A DNA stretch of 64,000 nucleotides, taken from assembly GCA_011763485.2 (NCBI GenBank), contig JAANSK020000021.1, positions 1-64,000 on the forward strand, written 5' to 3'. Shown in pieces: positions 8,208 through 16,371 of the stretch. The notes beneath the pieces are model-generated. The model did no database searches and was not told the origin of the DNA. It worked only from the letters and a program-made list of their open reading frames with translations. Position 1 is the first letter of the stretch; the number at the start of each line of letters is the position of its first letter. The translations under genes were made by a program, and so were the position numbers. Source of the stretch: Isoetes engelmannii. Taxonomy: Eukaryota > Streptophyta > Lycopodiopsida > Isoetales > Isoetaceae.

Positions 8208-9526
8208 GACTGGCCACCAAGCCCGCAAGCGAGCGCCGATTGCCTGCCGGAGTCAGTTCCGGCGCGCCCGAGCCCCAGGACCGCGTCCAGGTCCTGATTG
8301 ATCCAGGCGCCCGGGAACCGGGTTGCACCGCCGCGAACGTATGCCGGACACCGGTCGATGGTGGTCCATTCACGACCGAGCCGTTCGGCCACCACCCCGG
8401 TGGTCTGCGAACCGGCCATGTTGTCGAGCACGTGCATGCCCGGGGTCGTCAGGAACCGGATCAGGAAATCGACGAGCGCTTCGCAGAACGGCGCGCCGTG
8501 CACGGGCAGACCGAGGGCCGCAGCGTCACGCTTGTAGGCGCGCTGGCCAGCGCAGGTGGTGCCGATGTCGAGCACGTTGCGCGGGATGCGGCCCGGGGTT
8601 GGTGCACCGTATGACCCGACACGAATCCGATGCTTGCCATCCGAGTTGACGGCTGCCCGGGTTTCACCGCCGGCCGCGATCAATCGGGCGTGCTTTTCTG
8701 TGTGGGGCTGGAGCACCCGCCGGTTGTCCGCGAAGCAATGCAAGGGTTCCAGTGCCATCCAGAGGATAGGTTCATAGGTCCCGGAGAGCTGCTGGCGGGT
8801 CTTGCTGGCCCACTGGACCGGACCGGGTGCCTTGTTGGAGCGCCAGATCAGACGATCCATCAGCTGCAGGCCGAAGCGGTCATTCAGAGCGACTACCAGG
8901 CGCTCGGTCACGATTCGCCTCGCTGGTGAATTTTTTTCGAAGCAGTCGGTTCCGACATTGAGGCACAAGGACGCCCCGCGGGCGAGCTTGGGCAGCACCG
9001 GCTCGATCGCCGAACAGATGAAGTCGACGTATTCGTGTGAGGCCGGACCGCCGTAGGCCCGCCCCCGGTTCTCGGCCAGCAGGTACGGGGGCGACACGAG
9101 GTACAGATGGACGGGTCGGTCGATCAAGGCGCCTGCATCGCGGCAGTCGCCGACCACCGCCAGCCCCAGCCTGGTCGAGAAGCCGAGCATCACGTAGCCT
9201 CGCTCGATGTGATGCAGTTCAGTCTTCGCTTCCCGGGTCAGACGCCACACGCCGCGCTGGCCCGGCACGACCTCCACGAGTCCCCGCTGGCGCAAGGTCT
9301 GCTGGCACCAGCGCGCCGAGCGCGCCATCACACTGGCGCGGGCGCCCTTGGTGCCGATCGGCTGGGTGCGGGTGAATGCATCGAGATCAAGGCCGGCCTT
9401 CGCGCATACCTCCCGGTACAGCGTCTGGTTGTCGATCTCCCGATCACCGGCCTCGACGTAGACCTTGGTGACGGCCTGCCACAGGGTCATCTGGTTGGGT
9501 GAATCGAGCGTCTTCTTGCGAGCCAT
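8204..9526 (-). CDS. site-specific DNA methyltransferase, beta-class (probable cytosine-N4)
   Basis: 440 residues, ATG with AAGGA 7 bases upstream. The catalytic motif IV VSPPYLLAENRG is at 145-148; SPPY is typical of cytosine-N4 enzymes. The SAM motif I comes late (VLDNMAGSQTTGVVAERLG, about 366-384), giving the beta-class order. The first 100 residues contain a winged-helix-like segment (LRQRGLVEVVPGQRGVWRL) that may help read DNA. No cognate restriction enzyme is nearby, so this is an orphan modification enzyme, possibly protecting the element from host restriction. It sits between the transglycosylase-like gene and the CCASHDH gene in a coupled operon. Confidence 0.85.
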   Translation of the reverse strand: MARKKTLDSPNQMTLWQAVTKVYVEAGDREIDNQTLYREVCAKAGLDLDAFTRTQPIGTKGARASVMARSARWCQQTLRQRGLVEVVPGQRGVWRLTREAKTELHHIERGYVMLGFSTRLGLAVVGDCRDAGALIDRPVHLYLVSPPYLLAENRGRAYGGPASHEYVDFICSAIEPVLPKLARGASLCLNVGTDCFEKNSPARRIVTERLVVALNDRFGLQLMDRLIWRSNKAPGPVQWASKTRQQLSGTYEPILWMALEPLHCFADNRRVLQPHTEKHARLIAAGGETRAAVNSDGKHRIRVGSYGAPTPGRIPRNVLDIGTTCAGQRAYKRDAAALGLPVHGAPFCEALVDFLIRFLTTPGMHVLDNMAGSQTTGVVAERLGREWTTIDRCPAYVRGGATRFPGAWINQDLDAVLGLGRAGTDSGRQSALACGLGGQS

Positions 9527-9542
9527 GGTGATGTCCTTGTTG

Positions 9543-10550
9543 TTATGCGGCGAGCCGGCGGCGCGCGAACTGTTCGATTGCCTCGGCCGTTGCCACCGGA
9601 CCGACGCGGGTTTCTTCGGTGCCGATGGCGTGATCCCAAGTCGCGCCCGCTCCCCACGACGAGCACATCAAATCATCGAGTTCTTCGTCTGACAGGTTCG
9701 GGAACCGCGCTGCAAACTCCCGACGAATGGCATCGTTGGCATCGTCGTCTTCCGTCTCGTCGTATCGATCACGCCACTCCTCGAGGTGACCGGCCAACGC
9801 CGCATCACGATCGCGGGTAATCGGCCGGAGCGAACGCCCGCGTCCGATCTCCGCCCGGTGCAGCGTCGAATCGCAGCTGATCACCGCCGTTGGCCAGCGG
9901 CAGACGACCTCGAACGACGGCTCGACGAATCCGTTGGCATCGCGACCGATGCCAAGGAAATGCAGTCGCCGCGGCAGAAAGTCGCAGCTTAGGATGACTT
10001 TCAGATCCACCATGGTGAGCGCGTGGGCGTTCCACGGCAGCGCAAGTCCGGTGGGCCGGACGCCGGCCGCATCGGTGTAGGCGATGAAGAAGTCGTCGAA
10101 CTTCAGGTCGCCGCGCTGCATCGGCACCAGCATCTCGGCACCGGTTGCAGCAAGAACCCGGATGGCTTCGGAATACGCCGCGGCCAAATGCAACGTGGCG
10201 TGCTGATCCCCGACCACATCCGGCAGTACGAGGCTGACCCGCTGAGGGGCGATCCGTGCCAGCTGTTCATAGATCTCGAAGACCCTGTCCCAGTGCATGC
10301 GTGCCGGGGTGTCGCGGCTTCCAAAGGCGCCTGAGTCCAACAACAAGCGTCCGCCGGCCAACAGGAATTCTTTGGCGATGCCGAACAGTCGGGTTGTGCA
10401 CGCGTTGGCGACCAGGCACATCGGATGCCCGGCGCGCGCGTAACCGGTCATGACCGCCGGGCAGTCGACCCCCGAGGCGTATTGGAAGACCTTATGCCGC
10501 GCCATCCCTGGTGTCTCGCCGAACAGGTCTACGGAGTGGTCGCGGTTCAT
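9543..10550 (-). CDS. tRNA-guanine transglycosylase-like TIM-barrel enzyme (DpdA-like candidate)
   Basis: 335 residues; starts in an ATGA overlap with the upstream gene. LLLDSGAFGS (Asp72) matches the proton-acceptor aspartate region of the TGT/DpdA superfamily, LVLPDVVGD and MLVPMQRGD follow as barrel strands, and HFLGIG plus ISCDST (Asp227) correspond to the loop carrying the nucleophilic aspartate. The classical TGT zinc site is not evident, as in phage and island DpdA proteins that insert 7-deazaguanines into DNA. A role in DNA base exchange is inferred from this and from its methyltransferase neighbour; tRNA could still be the substrate. No preQ0-biosynthesis genes are in the window. Confidence 0.65.
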   Translation of the reverse strand: MNRDHSVDLFGETPGMARHKVFQYASGVDCPAVMTGYARAGHPMCLVANACTTRLFGIAKEFLLAGGRLLLDSGAFGSRDTPARMHWDRVFEIYEQLARIAPQRVSLVLPDVVGDQHATLHLAAAYSEAIRVLAATGAEMLVPMQRGDLKFDDFFIAYTDAAGVRPTGLALPWNAHALTMVDLKVILSCDFLPRRLHFLGIGRDANGFVEPSFEVVCRWPTAVISCDSTLHRAEIGRGRSLRPITRDRDAALAGHLEEWRDRYDETEDDDANDAIRREFAARFPNLSDEELDDLMCSSWGAGATWDHAIGTEETRVGPVATAEAIEQFARRRLAA

Positions 10551-10837
10551 GCCGCCACCGCCTGGCCGGCAGGATCTGGCCGGGTGGCTTCTTCCGTTCG
10601 AACGGTCACGATCAGCACGCCGTGATGAAAGGCCCGCAGCATCTGGCTCCCGCCAAACTCTGCATGCAGGCTGTCGGCGATGGCCTCGTGATAAGCCGAA
10701 TCGAATCGGTCGGTTGCCGCCACGATGTCCTCGACCATGATGATGTCGCCGGTAGAGATCGTCAGGCGGTACTCAATCTCGAGCCCGTTGTTCGGGCAAC
10801 GCGCCTTGAAACGCCGCTGGTATCGATTGGTCTTCAT
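10547..10837 (-). CDS. small conserved protein heading the DpdA-like/methyltransferase operon
   Basis: 96 residues; first gene of the seven-gene leftward operon, about 150 bases downstream of the promoter at 10995-11024. RRFKARCPNNGLEIEYRLTI, then FDSAYHEAIADSLHAEFGG and AFHHGVLI make up the core, a pattern I have met in conjugative-element proteins without a known function. Ends in a 4-base overlap with the transglycosylase-like gene, suggesting a functional link. Confidence 0.65.
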   Translation of the reverse strand: MKTNRYQRRFKARCPNNGLEIEYRLTISTGDIIMVEDIVAATDRFDSAYHEAIADSLHAEFGGSQMLRAFHHGVLIVTVRTEEATRPDPAGQAVAA

Positions 10838-11271
10838 CCCGCTTCCTCCCTGTAATCGGCGTTTACACCCGTTCTCGGCTGCGGTGATTACACGGGCGCA
10901 TGAATTGCCATTGCCTACCTGCGTTCCGCCTGGCGATCTGCAAAATCAACCGCTTGCCTGTAATCAATCGCCTATCTTATGCGCGATAACTGCGATTATC
11001 GTGCATAACGCGTTACAGTGTAAACACCGTTTATCGTGTAAAATGGCGGCAGTTGATGTACACTGCGGATGGCACGTGGTTCTCTGGCCCGCCATGGCAT
11101 GGCAGGGAACTGAACGGAATTATCAAAACCAGCACATAACCTGTTGGATTTGTTGAAGTTCCAAGCTGTCGAGATTGATCGCTTCAGAGAGCCGACCCTA
11201 CAGACCAGCGCGACAGTCCAAGAACAGCAATGGCTTGAAACCAACGATGTAGCTGCACTCGAGATCCAGTC
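10838..11271. other. divergent intergenic region with repeated TGTAA/TTACA half-sites
   Basis: 434 bases separating the leftward operon (10837) from the rightward HerA/KfrA operon (11272). It holds the promoter and operator at 10995-11024 and several further half-sites of the same TGTAA/TTACA kind: an inverted pair TGTAATCGGCGTTTACA at 10851-10867, GTGATTACAC near 10885, TGTAATCA near 10960 and TGTAAA at 11037. TAAAAT at 11039-11044 could be the rightward -10, but no convincing -35 was found. From 11045 to 11271 I see no gene and no clear motif. Confidence 0.5.
10995..11024 (-). promoter_or_regulatory. operator site B with leftward promoter
   Basis: Minus-strand promoter with -35 TTTACA (11019-11024), an 18-base spacer and -10 GATAAT (10995-11000). 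The palindrome ATAACGCGTTAC (11005-11016, one mismatch from GTAACGCGTTAC) lies wholly inside the spacer. It should drive the seven genes from 10837 to 6390. Same motif and placement as the other three sites in the window. Confidence 0.72.
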
Positions 11272-11640
11272 ATGGCGATGACGCTGACGGCGATACCCGT
11301 AACGAAGGCCGACGAAACCTCGGCGAGGTTCGCGCGCGCGTTGAAGGCGCTGTGCGGCGCCTTGCCGCCGGCAGACTGGGTCGATCTCTGGGTGGCTGAT
11401 GAACAACTTGACGGCGAAGACCCGCTGGTGGCCTGGGTGTCGGACCGAATGGCTGGAAACGCGCTGGGCGATTGGGTCAGCCCGCACCAGCTGATAAACG
11501 CTGCATCCGTTCTGGCGCAGACGCCGATGCGAAGTGATGGCCTCTCGCGTGAATCCGTTTCGCCGGATGCCGCCGGTACATTGGGCCGAGCGCTCGACGA
11601 AGTTGCGGCGCGGCGCGACGCACGCGCGAGGAGCCTGTGA
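11272..11640 (+). CDS. unknown protein, first gene of the HerA/KfrA operon
   Basis: 122 residues, soluble and helical, no recognised domain. The ATG at 11272 lacks a strong ribosome site. Its end overlaps the next start (GTGA at 11637-11640), so it is coupled to the Cys-containing small protein that follows and probably to the ATPase operon downstream. Could be a small partition or accessory protein; there is no direct evidence. Confidence 0.5.
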   Translation: MAMTLTAIPVTKADETSARFARALKALCGALPPADWVDLWVADEQLDGEDPLVAWVSDRMAGNALGDWVSPHQLINAASVLAQTPMRSDGLSRESVSPDAAGTLGRALDEVAARRDARARSL

Positions 11641-11891
11641 ACGCGGCCCTGTCGGCGCATGCCGTGCGGCGCTTGCAGGTCTGCCCGCGTTGCAAAGGGA
11701 TCGAGGACCGCAACGTGATGGTCAGAAACATGCACGGGCGCTGCTACATCGCGGTCAACGGACTGTCGGCCTTGCTGAAATTACCGGCTGTCGAGACGAG
11801 CGGGCTCCGATTGAGCGACATCGGTCGAGACGCCATGAAAGCACTGCTGAATGAACATCTGGCACGCACGACCAGCGGCGTCAGGAACTGA
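11637..11891 (+). CDS. small zinc-knuckle protein
   Basis: 84 residues from GTG 11637, overlapping the upstream stop by 4 bases. An N-terminal CPRCKG pair suggests half a zinc ribbon; the rest is helical (DIGRDAMKALLNEHL). No family recognised. Co-transcribed with genes for another Cys-rich small protein and a HerA-like ATPase. Confidence 0.5.
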   Translation: MNAALSAHAVRRLQVCPRCKGIEDRNVMVRNMHGRCYIAVNGLSALLKLPAVETSGLRLSDIGRDAMKALLNEHLARTTSGVRN

Positions 11892-11901
11892 GGTGAACCC
11901 T

Positions 11902-12159
11902 ATGGCTGACGGATCCCGTTTCCACGATTTCAACGCCGATGCCGATCCACGCCGGCGGCCGTTCCGATGTGGGGGGTGCGAACGCGACATGCACCGCGAT
12001 GACGAGGCAGCCGTGTGCATTGAATGTGGCGGTCGGAATCGGCGCATCGACCCACGTCCGAGCTGGCGCATCGAGATCGAGGCGGTGGTTGCCGACCTGC
12101 GCGCCTTGGGCCGAATCCTTTCAGGCGTCATCGGTAGCTTGACCAGTAAGCGTCACTGA
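11902..12159 (+). CDS. small zinc-ribbon protein
   Basis: 85 residues from ATG 11902, chosen because GAGGTG lies 6 bases upstream; an upstream in-frame ATG at 11851 has no such site. Two CxxC pairs (CGGCERD, then CIECGG) form a zinc ribbon. The C-terminal half is a helix. Its stop is one base before the HerA-like ATPase start, so translation is coupled. Possibly an accessory DNA-binding subunit; inference. Confidence 0.6.
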   Translation: MADGSRFHDFNADADPRRRPFRCGGCERDMHRDDEAAVCIECGGRNRRIDPRPSWRIEIEAVVADLRALGRILSGVIGSLTSKRH

Positions 12160-12160
12160 C

Positions 12161-14137
12161 ATGGCCAACGACCTCAGCACCCGCAGCACCGACACTGGCG
12201 ACCTGTTCGCCGGTATCTGCCCGCCCGGCATCGTGGCGGACGTTCACCTTGTCGACGAAGGCGCCATGAAGCTCGATCAGTCCGTCATCCCCGAAAGCGT
12301 GTTCACCGAGAACGTCGCGATCGTCGGCAAAACCGGCAGTGGCAAAACATTCGCGGCCAAGGGTTTGGTCGAGAAACTGCTGGCAGCCGATCGCCGGGTC
12401 TGCATTCTCGATCCCACCGGCGTCTGGTGGGGGCTGCGAGCTCCGGCCGCCGGCCGGAAGACGGGCGGCTTCAAAATCACCGTGTTCGGTGGCGCGCGCG
12501 GCGACATCCCGATTGCAGACACCTCCGGAGCTGCCGTGGCGGCCACGATTGCCGGTCGCAACCTTCCGGCGATCATCGACGTCAGCGAACTGTCGAACGC
12601 CGGCAGGACCCGCTTCGCCACAGCCTTCTTCGACGAGCTGTATGTGCGTAACCGTTTGGCATTGACCCTTGTGCTGGACGAAGCCGACTGCTTTGCCCCA
12701 CAGGTCCCGGCCCCCGCCGAGACCACGATGTTGTCGCGCGTCGAGCAGATCGTTCGCCGCGGCCGCGTTCGGGGATTCCGGACCTGGACGATTACCCAGC
12801 GCCCCGCCGTGCTGAACAAGAACGTCCTGTCGCAGGCCGACACGATGATCGCAATGAAGCTGACGGCGCCGCAGGATCGCGCGGCGATCGGACGTTGGAT
12901 CGAGGGCCAGGCAGACCGCGATGCAGGCAAGAAGGTGCTGGGCGACCTGCCGCGATTGCAGCGCGGCGAAGGCTGGCTATGGTCGGCCTCGCACGAACTA
13001 CTTGCGCGGCAGACGTTTCCGGCGATCACCACCTACGACAGCTCACGTACGCCCGAGGAAGGCGAAGCACTACCGACTGTGACGCTTGCAGAGATCGACG
13101 TCTCTGCGATTCGCGCCTCCCTGGCATTGCCGGTGGAGGCGACCAAGAAGGCGAAAGGAAAACAGGATGCCGTGACAGCGGATTCCGACGATGGCAGCGC
13201 CGTCGATCCTGTGGTCCCGAAAGCGCCAGCGCAGACTGCGGCTGCCACCCGTGAAAAAGTTGCGCCTGCCGGCGGTTACTCGGAATCGCAGGTGACCGAA
13301 GCCGTATCGCGTGCCTACGAGATGGGCCGCCGGGCTGGTCACGAGTCGGGTTACGCGGAAGGTGTCGCCGCTGCGCGTCTTGCCATGCGTGACGACATGC
13401 TGAAGCTGGGCGACTTCATTAACGACGTCAGCCAGCGGATGGAAAGCGCCGGCCGAATCTTTGTCGACATCAAGCAGCATCTCGGCCGACTCAGCTCGGT
13501 GCCGCCCGAGATCTCAGCGATCGTGCCAGGGGCCGCTCCCGTACCGGCAGCGGTGGACGTCCTGAATGCTTTGGCTGCCGTGAAGGCCGAAGCCAAGACT
13601 GAGGCGAAAACCAAGACTCCCAAGGCGGCGACTGCCGATGCGTTGATCCCAACCGCTATCCCGATGTCCCTTGGCAGCGGATTGCCGAAGGCGGAACGCC
13701 TGATCCTGATCGCGCTTTGCCAGCATCGAAAGGGCTTGTCGAAGGTGCGCTTGGCCTTGCTGACTCACTACGCACCGAATGGCGGTGGCTTCTCGAACGC
13801 ACTGAGTGCGCTGCGCGGCAAGGGCATGATCACCGGATCGGCAGATCTGCTCGTCATCCAGGGCCCTGGCCTGCAGGCTGTCGAGGGGTGTCCGCCACCG
13901 CCCAGTGGCCGTGACCTGCTCGATTACTGGAAAGCCCATCTCGGGAAAGCTGAACGGAAGATCCTGGATGCCCTGTTCGAGGCGCACCCGAACACCCTGT
14001 CGAAGAACCAGCTTGCGGCACGGGCGGGTTACGACACTGGTGGCGGCGGCTTCAACAATGGGCTGTCGAAGTTGCGCAGCCTGGCGCTGATCCACGGCCG
14101 GGTCGAACTGTCGCCATCGAAGGAATTTTTCGCATGA
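12161..14137 (+). CDS. HerA/FtsK-type DNA-translocating ATPase with two C-terminal winged helices
   Basis: 658 residues. Walker A VGKTGSGKT at 55-63, Walker B LTLVLDEAD at 168-176, and a QRPAVLNKNVLSQAD sensor region place it in the HerA-like P-loop family of DNA pumps. A variable middle (about 330-390) and a short coiled coil (MGRRAGHESGYAEG...) lead to two successive winged-helix units: PKAERLILIALCQH ... GGGFSNALSALRGKGMI and KAERKILDALFEAH ... GGGFNNGLSKLRSLALI, clearly an internal duplication. No NurA nuclease partner is adjacent. Coupled by ATGA to the KfrA-like gene downstream, so a role in segregation or replicon maintenance is plausible. Confidence 0.82.
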   Translation: MANDLSTRSTDTGDLFAGICPPGIVADVHLVDEGAMKLDQSVIPESVFTENVAIVGKTGSGKTFAAKGLVEKLLAADRRVCILDPTGVWWGLRAPAAGRKTGGFKITVFGGARGDIPIADTSGAAVAATIAGRNLPAIIDVSELSNAGRTRFATAFFDELYVRNRLALTLVLDEADCFAPQVPAPAETTMLSRVEQIVRRGRVRGFRTWTITQRPAVLNKNVLSQADTMIAMKLTAPQDRAAIGRWIEGQADRDAGKKVLGDLPRLQRGEGWLWSASHELLARQTFPAITTYDSSRTPEEGEALPTVTLAEIDVSAIRASLALPVEATKKAKGKQDAVTADSDDGSAVDPVVPKAPAQTAAATREKVAPAGGYSESQVTEAVSRAYEMGRRAGHESGYAEGVAAARLAMRDDMLKLGDFINDVSQRMESAGRIFVDIKQHLGRLSSVPPEISAIVPGAAPVPAAVDVLNALAAVKAEAKTEAKTKTPKAATADALIPTAIPMSLGSGLPKAERLILIALCQHRKGLSKVRLALLTHYAPNGGGFSNALSALRGKGMITGSADLLVIQGPGLQAVEGCPPPPSGRDLLDYWKAHLGKAERKILDALFEAHPNTLSKNQLAARAGYDTGGGGFNNGLSKLRSLALIHGRVELSPSKEFFA

Positions 14138-15075
14138 GCGCGGACGGACCCCGCAAGGGGCACCTGACCCGGGAAGAAGTGTTTGAAGCCTGCGAGCGCC
14201 TGTCCCGCGAATTCGGACCTGACAAGCGAATCTCGGCGACCACGCTGCGCGAAACCCTTGGCGGCCGGGGCAGCTTCACGACGATCAGCAAGCACCTGGT
14301 TGCCTGGGAAGAACTGCGGCAAACCACGCGTCCGCAAGAGCCACTGGTGCGCAGCACTAACGATTGGCAGGCGTCGCTGAACCGGCTGGTGGCTCAGGCC
14401 ATCGAGTCGGCGCGCGATGATCTGTTCCAGGCGGCTCGCCAGGAAGCCCGGCGCGAGCTGGATGACGCCTACCTGCAGCTCGAAGGGCTGAAGACGGAGT
14501 GGGCCGCCGAAGCCCAGTCGATTCGGGATGGGCTCGATCGTGAACGACAGGAACTCACCCTGGCCCGCGAGTCGTGGGCCGAGCGCCGGCGTGCGCAGCT
14601 TGATGAACTGAATCAGCGCCAGGCCGAGATCGCCGGGCGTGAGGCCGGCGTTGCAGAGACCATGGCGCGGGTGAACGAGACCACGGCCGCCGTACTCAAG
14701 GAACAGGTGGTAGGCCCTGTCGCTGCGATGACCCGCGCGCTGCAGGATGAAGCAGAGAGCCAGCGACGTACTCAGGAGACGCTGGCGAACGCGCTCGAGG
14801 TCATGGCCGGCGCGATCGCGACGATGAAGGTTGAGCGCGAGGCGGCCACGCTGGCCTTCCAGACGGCGATTCAGAGCGTCGCCGAGAAAGCGGATGACCA
14901 GCAGATGCGAACGGCTGTCGCGGTCACCTCAGCTATCGAGGCTTCAACTGAGAAAGTGATCACCGCGGTGGCCGCACAGCTGGCCAGTGTCCGCCGTGAG
15001 TTCAAGTTCGGGAAACAGCGAGGGCTGATTCGGAAGCCCGAAGCGAACAGACGTCACGCAGCGAGGCGGCCTTAG
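14134..15075 (+). CDS. KfrA-like DNA-binding coiled-coil protein
   Basis: 313 residues, starting inside the stop of the HerA-like gene (ATGA). The N-terminal 60 residues (LTREEVFEACERLSRE ... ISATTLRETLGG ... SFTTISKHLVAWE) match the KfrA N-terminal helix-turn-helix of plasmid proteins, and residues about 90-270 form a long alpha-helical coiled coil. KfrA proteins autoregulate and aid plasmid stability by forming scaffold-like multimers. It is a candidate for the regulator of the GTAACGCGTTAC sites, but there is no evidence connecting them except genome context. Confidence 0.82.
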   Translation: MSADGPRKGHLTREEVFEACERLSREFGPDKRISATTLRETLGGRGSFTTISKHLVAWEELRQTTRPQEPLVRSTNDWQASLNRLVAQAIESARDDLFQAARQEARRELDDAYLQLEGLKTEWAAEAQSIRDGLDRERQELTLARESWAERRRAQLDELNQRQAEIAGREAGVAETMARVNETTAAVLKEQVVGPVAAMTRALQDEAESQRRTQETLANALEVMAGAIATMKVEREAATLAFQTAIQSVAEKADDQQMRTAVAVTSAIEASTEKVITAVAAQLASVRREFKFGKQRGLIRKPEANRRHAARRP

Positions 15076-15095
15076 CCTCGATTCGAGACGCCGCG

Positions 15096-16106
15096 CTACA
15101 CCACACCGACGGACGACATCAGGACGTTGTGCTTGGCACACTTGATCCTGGTGCGCCCTGACGCCCATGCGACGGTGGCGCATCCAGACTTCGGGCAGGC
15201 GAACTTGTGGCGTGAGACCCTGACCGGTACCGGCTTGTTGTGCCGCATGATCTTGAACGTCTTGCCCGCGACATAAACCACGGCCTTCTCTTTTTCCTTT
15301 GCGGTATCCGGTGCTTTCAGCGCCCGAATGATGTCGGGCACATCGAATTCGTCTGCCTCGATTATTGTCTTGGTGAAATCGGGTGGTACCGGCTTCTCGC
15401 CGGGTGTATGGACGACGTAGTGGTATCCCCCGAAAGCATCTTCGACGAGACTGATCAGCCAATCGCCGATCTCGGTCGGTGCTTGCCTTGCAGGATCGCG
15501 TCGACCCGATACGTCGTCCCAGGGCATTGACCAGCCTGACGCAATCAAGGTGTTCGCCACCCCGATGAAACGACCGCCAGGTGCGATGTAATCCATCATC
15601 TTCTGGCCGGTGCGCGCGCCGGTTGGGGAGCCATCCGCAGAGGTGATCAGGCCTACCTCTTCCATCTTCGCTGCGAACTCAGCGTTGTGGTAGCAGAGGC
15701 GCGGCGGTCTTCCGAAGTATTCCTGCCAGACGTGGCACATCTCGTGGGTCAAGACCTGCAGCACATAGATGTCGCTGCGGCTGGCGATCGCTTTCGGGTT
15801 GATGGCCACCTCGTCCATCCGAGCCTCGGTCTTCTCTCCCCGCTTGGCGAAGATCCTCGCGTGGAAGAACCCGGCCATGCCGTTGGACCGCTGCATCGTG
15901 AAGACCACTTCCGGTAGCTGGCCATCGAACAGCTGACTGTTGAGCGTTGCGTAGGCGGCCCGGAGTGCGTTGTAGAGCTCCTCGGTACCTTCGAGTGGGA
16001 TCAGCTGGGTCGGCTGGAGCACAGCCGCAGGCCGTGGCCTTGTGGTGCGCGCGCGCCTTGTGGGGATTTTCCTGGGTGGCGCTTCGAACAGGGTCAGATT
16101 GGTCAT
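15096..16106 (-). CDS. SprT-like zinc metalloprotease-family protein
   Basis: 336 residues from ATG 16106; the frame runs back to a TTG at 16142 that falls in a palindrome, so the ATG is preferred. The SprT core covers about residues 40-170, with HEMCHVWQE (zinc ligands His121, His125, Glu122) and a third ligand region CYHNAEF. The C-terminal 40 residues hold a CPKSGC ... CAKH zinc ribbon as in SprT/Spartan. The middle 110 residues are not typical of SprT. Members of this family cut DNA-protein crosslinks; here that would suit the repair-rich neighbourhood. Convergent with the KfrA-like gene. Confidence 0.82.
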   Translation of the reverse strand: MTNLTLFEAPPRKIPTRRARTTRPRPAAVLQPTQLIPLEGTEELYNALRAAYATLNSQLFDGQLPEVVFTMQRSNGMAGFFHARIFAKRGEKTEARMDEVAINPKAIASRSDIYVLQVLTHEMCHVWQEYFGRPPRLCYHNAEFAAKMEEVGLITSADGSPTGARTGQKMMDYIAPGGRFIGVANTLIASGWSMPWDDVSGRRDPARQAPTEIGDWLISLVEDAFGGYHYVVHTPGEKPVPPDFTKTIIEADEFDVPDIIRALKAPDTAKEKEKAVVYVAGKTFKIMRHNKPVPVRVSRHKFACPKSGCATVAWASGRTRIKCAKHNVLMSSVGVV

Positions 16107-16130
16107 GTCGGCACTCGGTTCGGCGGTGGA

Positions 16131-16146
16131 TGTATTGTGCAATACA
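16131..16146. promoter_or_regulatory. 16-bp palindrome upstream of the SprT-like gene
   Basis: TGTATTGTGCAATACA, with perfect 7-base arms and a 2-base centre, lies 25 bases upstream of the SprT-like start. A minus-strand promoter (-35 TTTCAG, 17 bases, -10 TATTGC) would have its -10 inside the palindrome, so it probably is an operator. The arms differ from the GTAACGCGTTAC regulon motif. Confidence 0.5.
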
Positions 16147-16200
16147 ACGGTATGTGGGCAGCTGAAAAATGGAACCGCCGAGCGGCGGCTTGAGGTCGGC

Positions 16201-16228
16201 TGGACACCGGCACGCGCCGGGGTATGAT
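16201..16228 (+). promoter_or_regulatory. sigma-70 promoter for the DUF5623-like gene
   Basis: TGGACA (16201-16206), 16-base spacer and TATGAT (16223-16228), each five of six to consensus. It predicts a leader of about 135 bases before the ATG at 16372. The leader includes a GCCC-gta-GGGC hairpin near 16312-16322 and may be structured. Confidence 0.6.
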
Positions 16229-16371
16229 TATGGGGAGGGTTGGCAGACCCCTGACATCCGTGTTGCGAAGCTGGGAACGGCGCTGCTGCGTTAAAGCTTG
16301 TCTCCTCATGCCCGTAGGGCCATGGGGCGGAACGGATGACGTCTCCCGTGCCCGATCATCGGAGCATGCAC

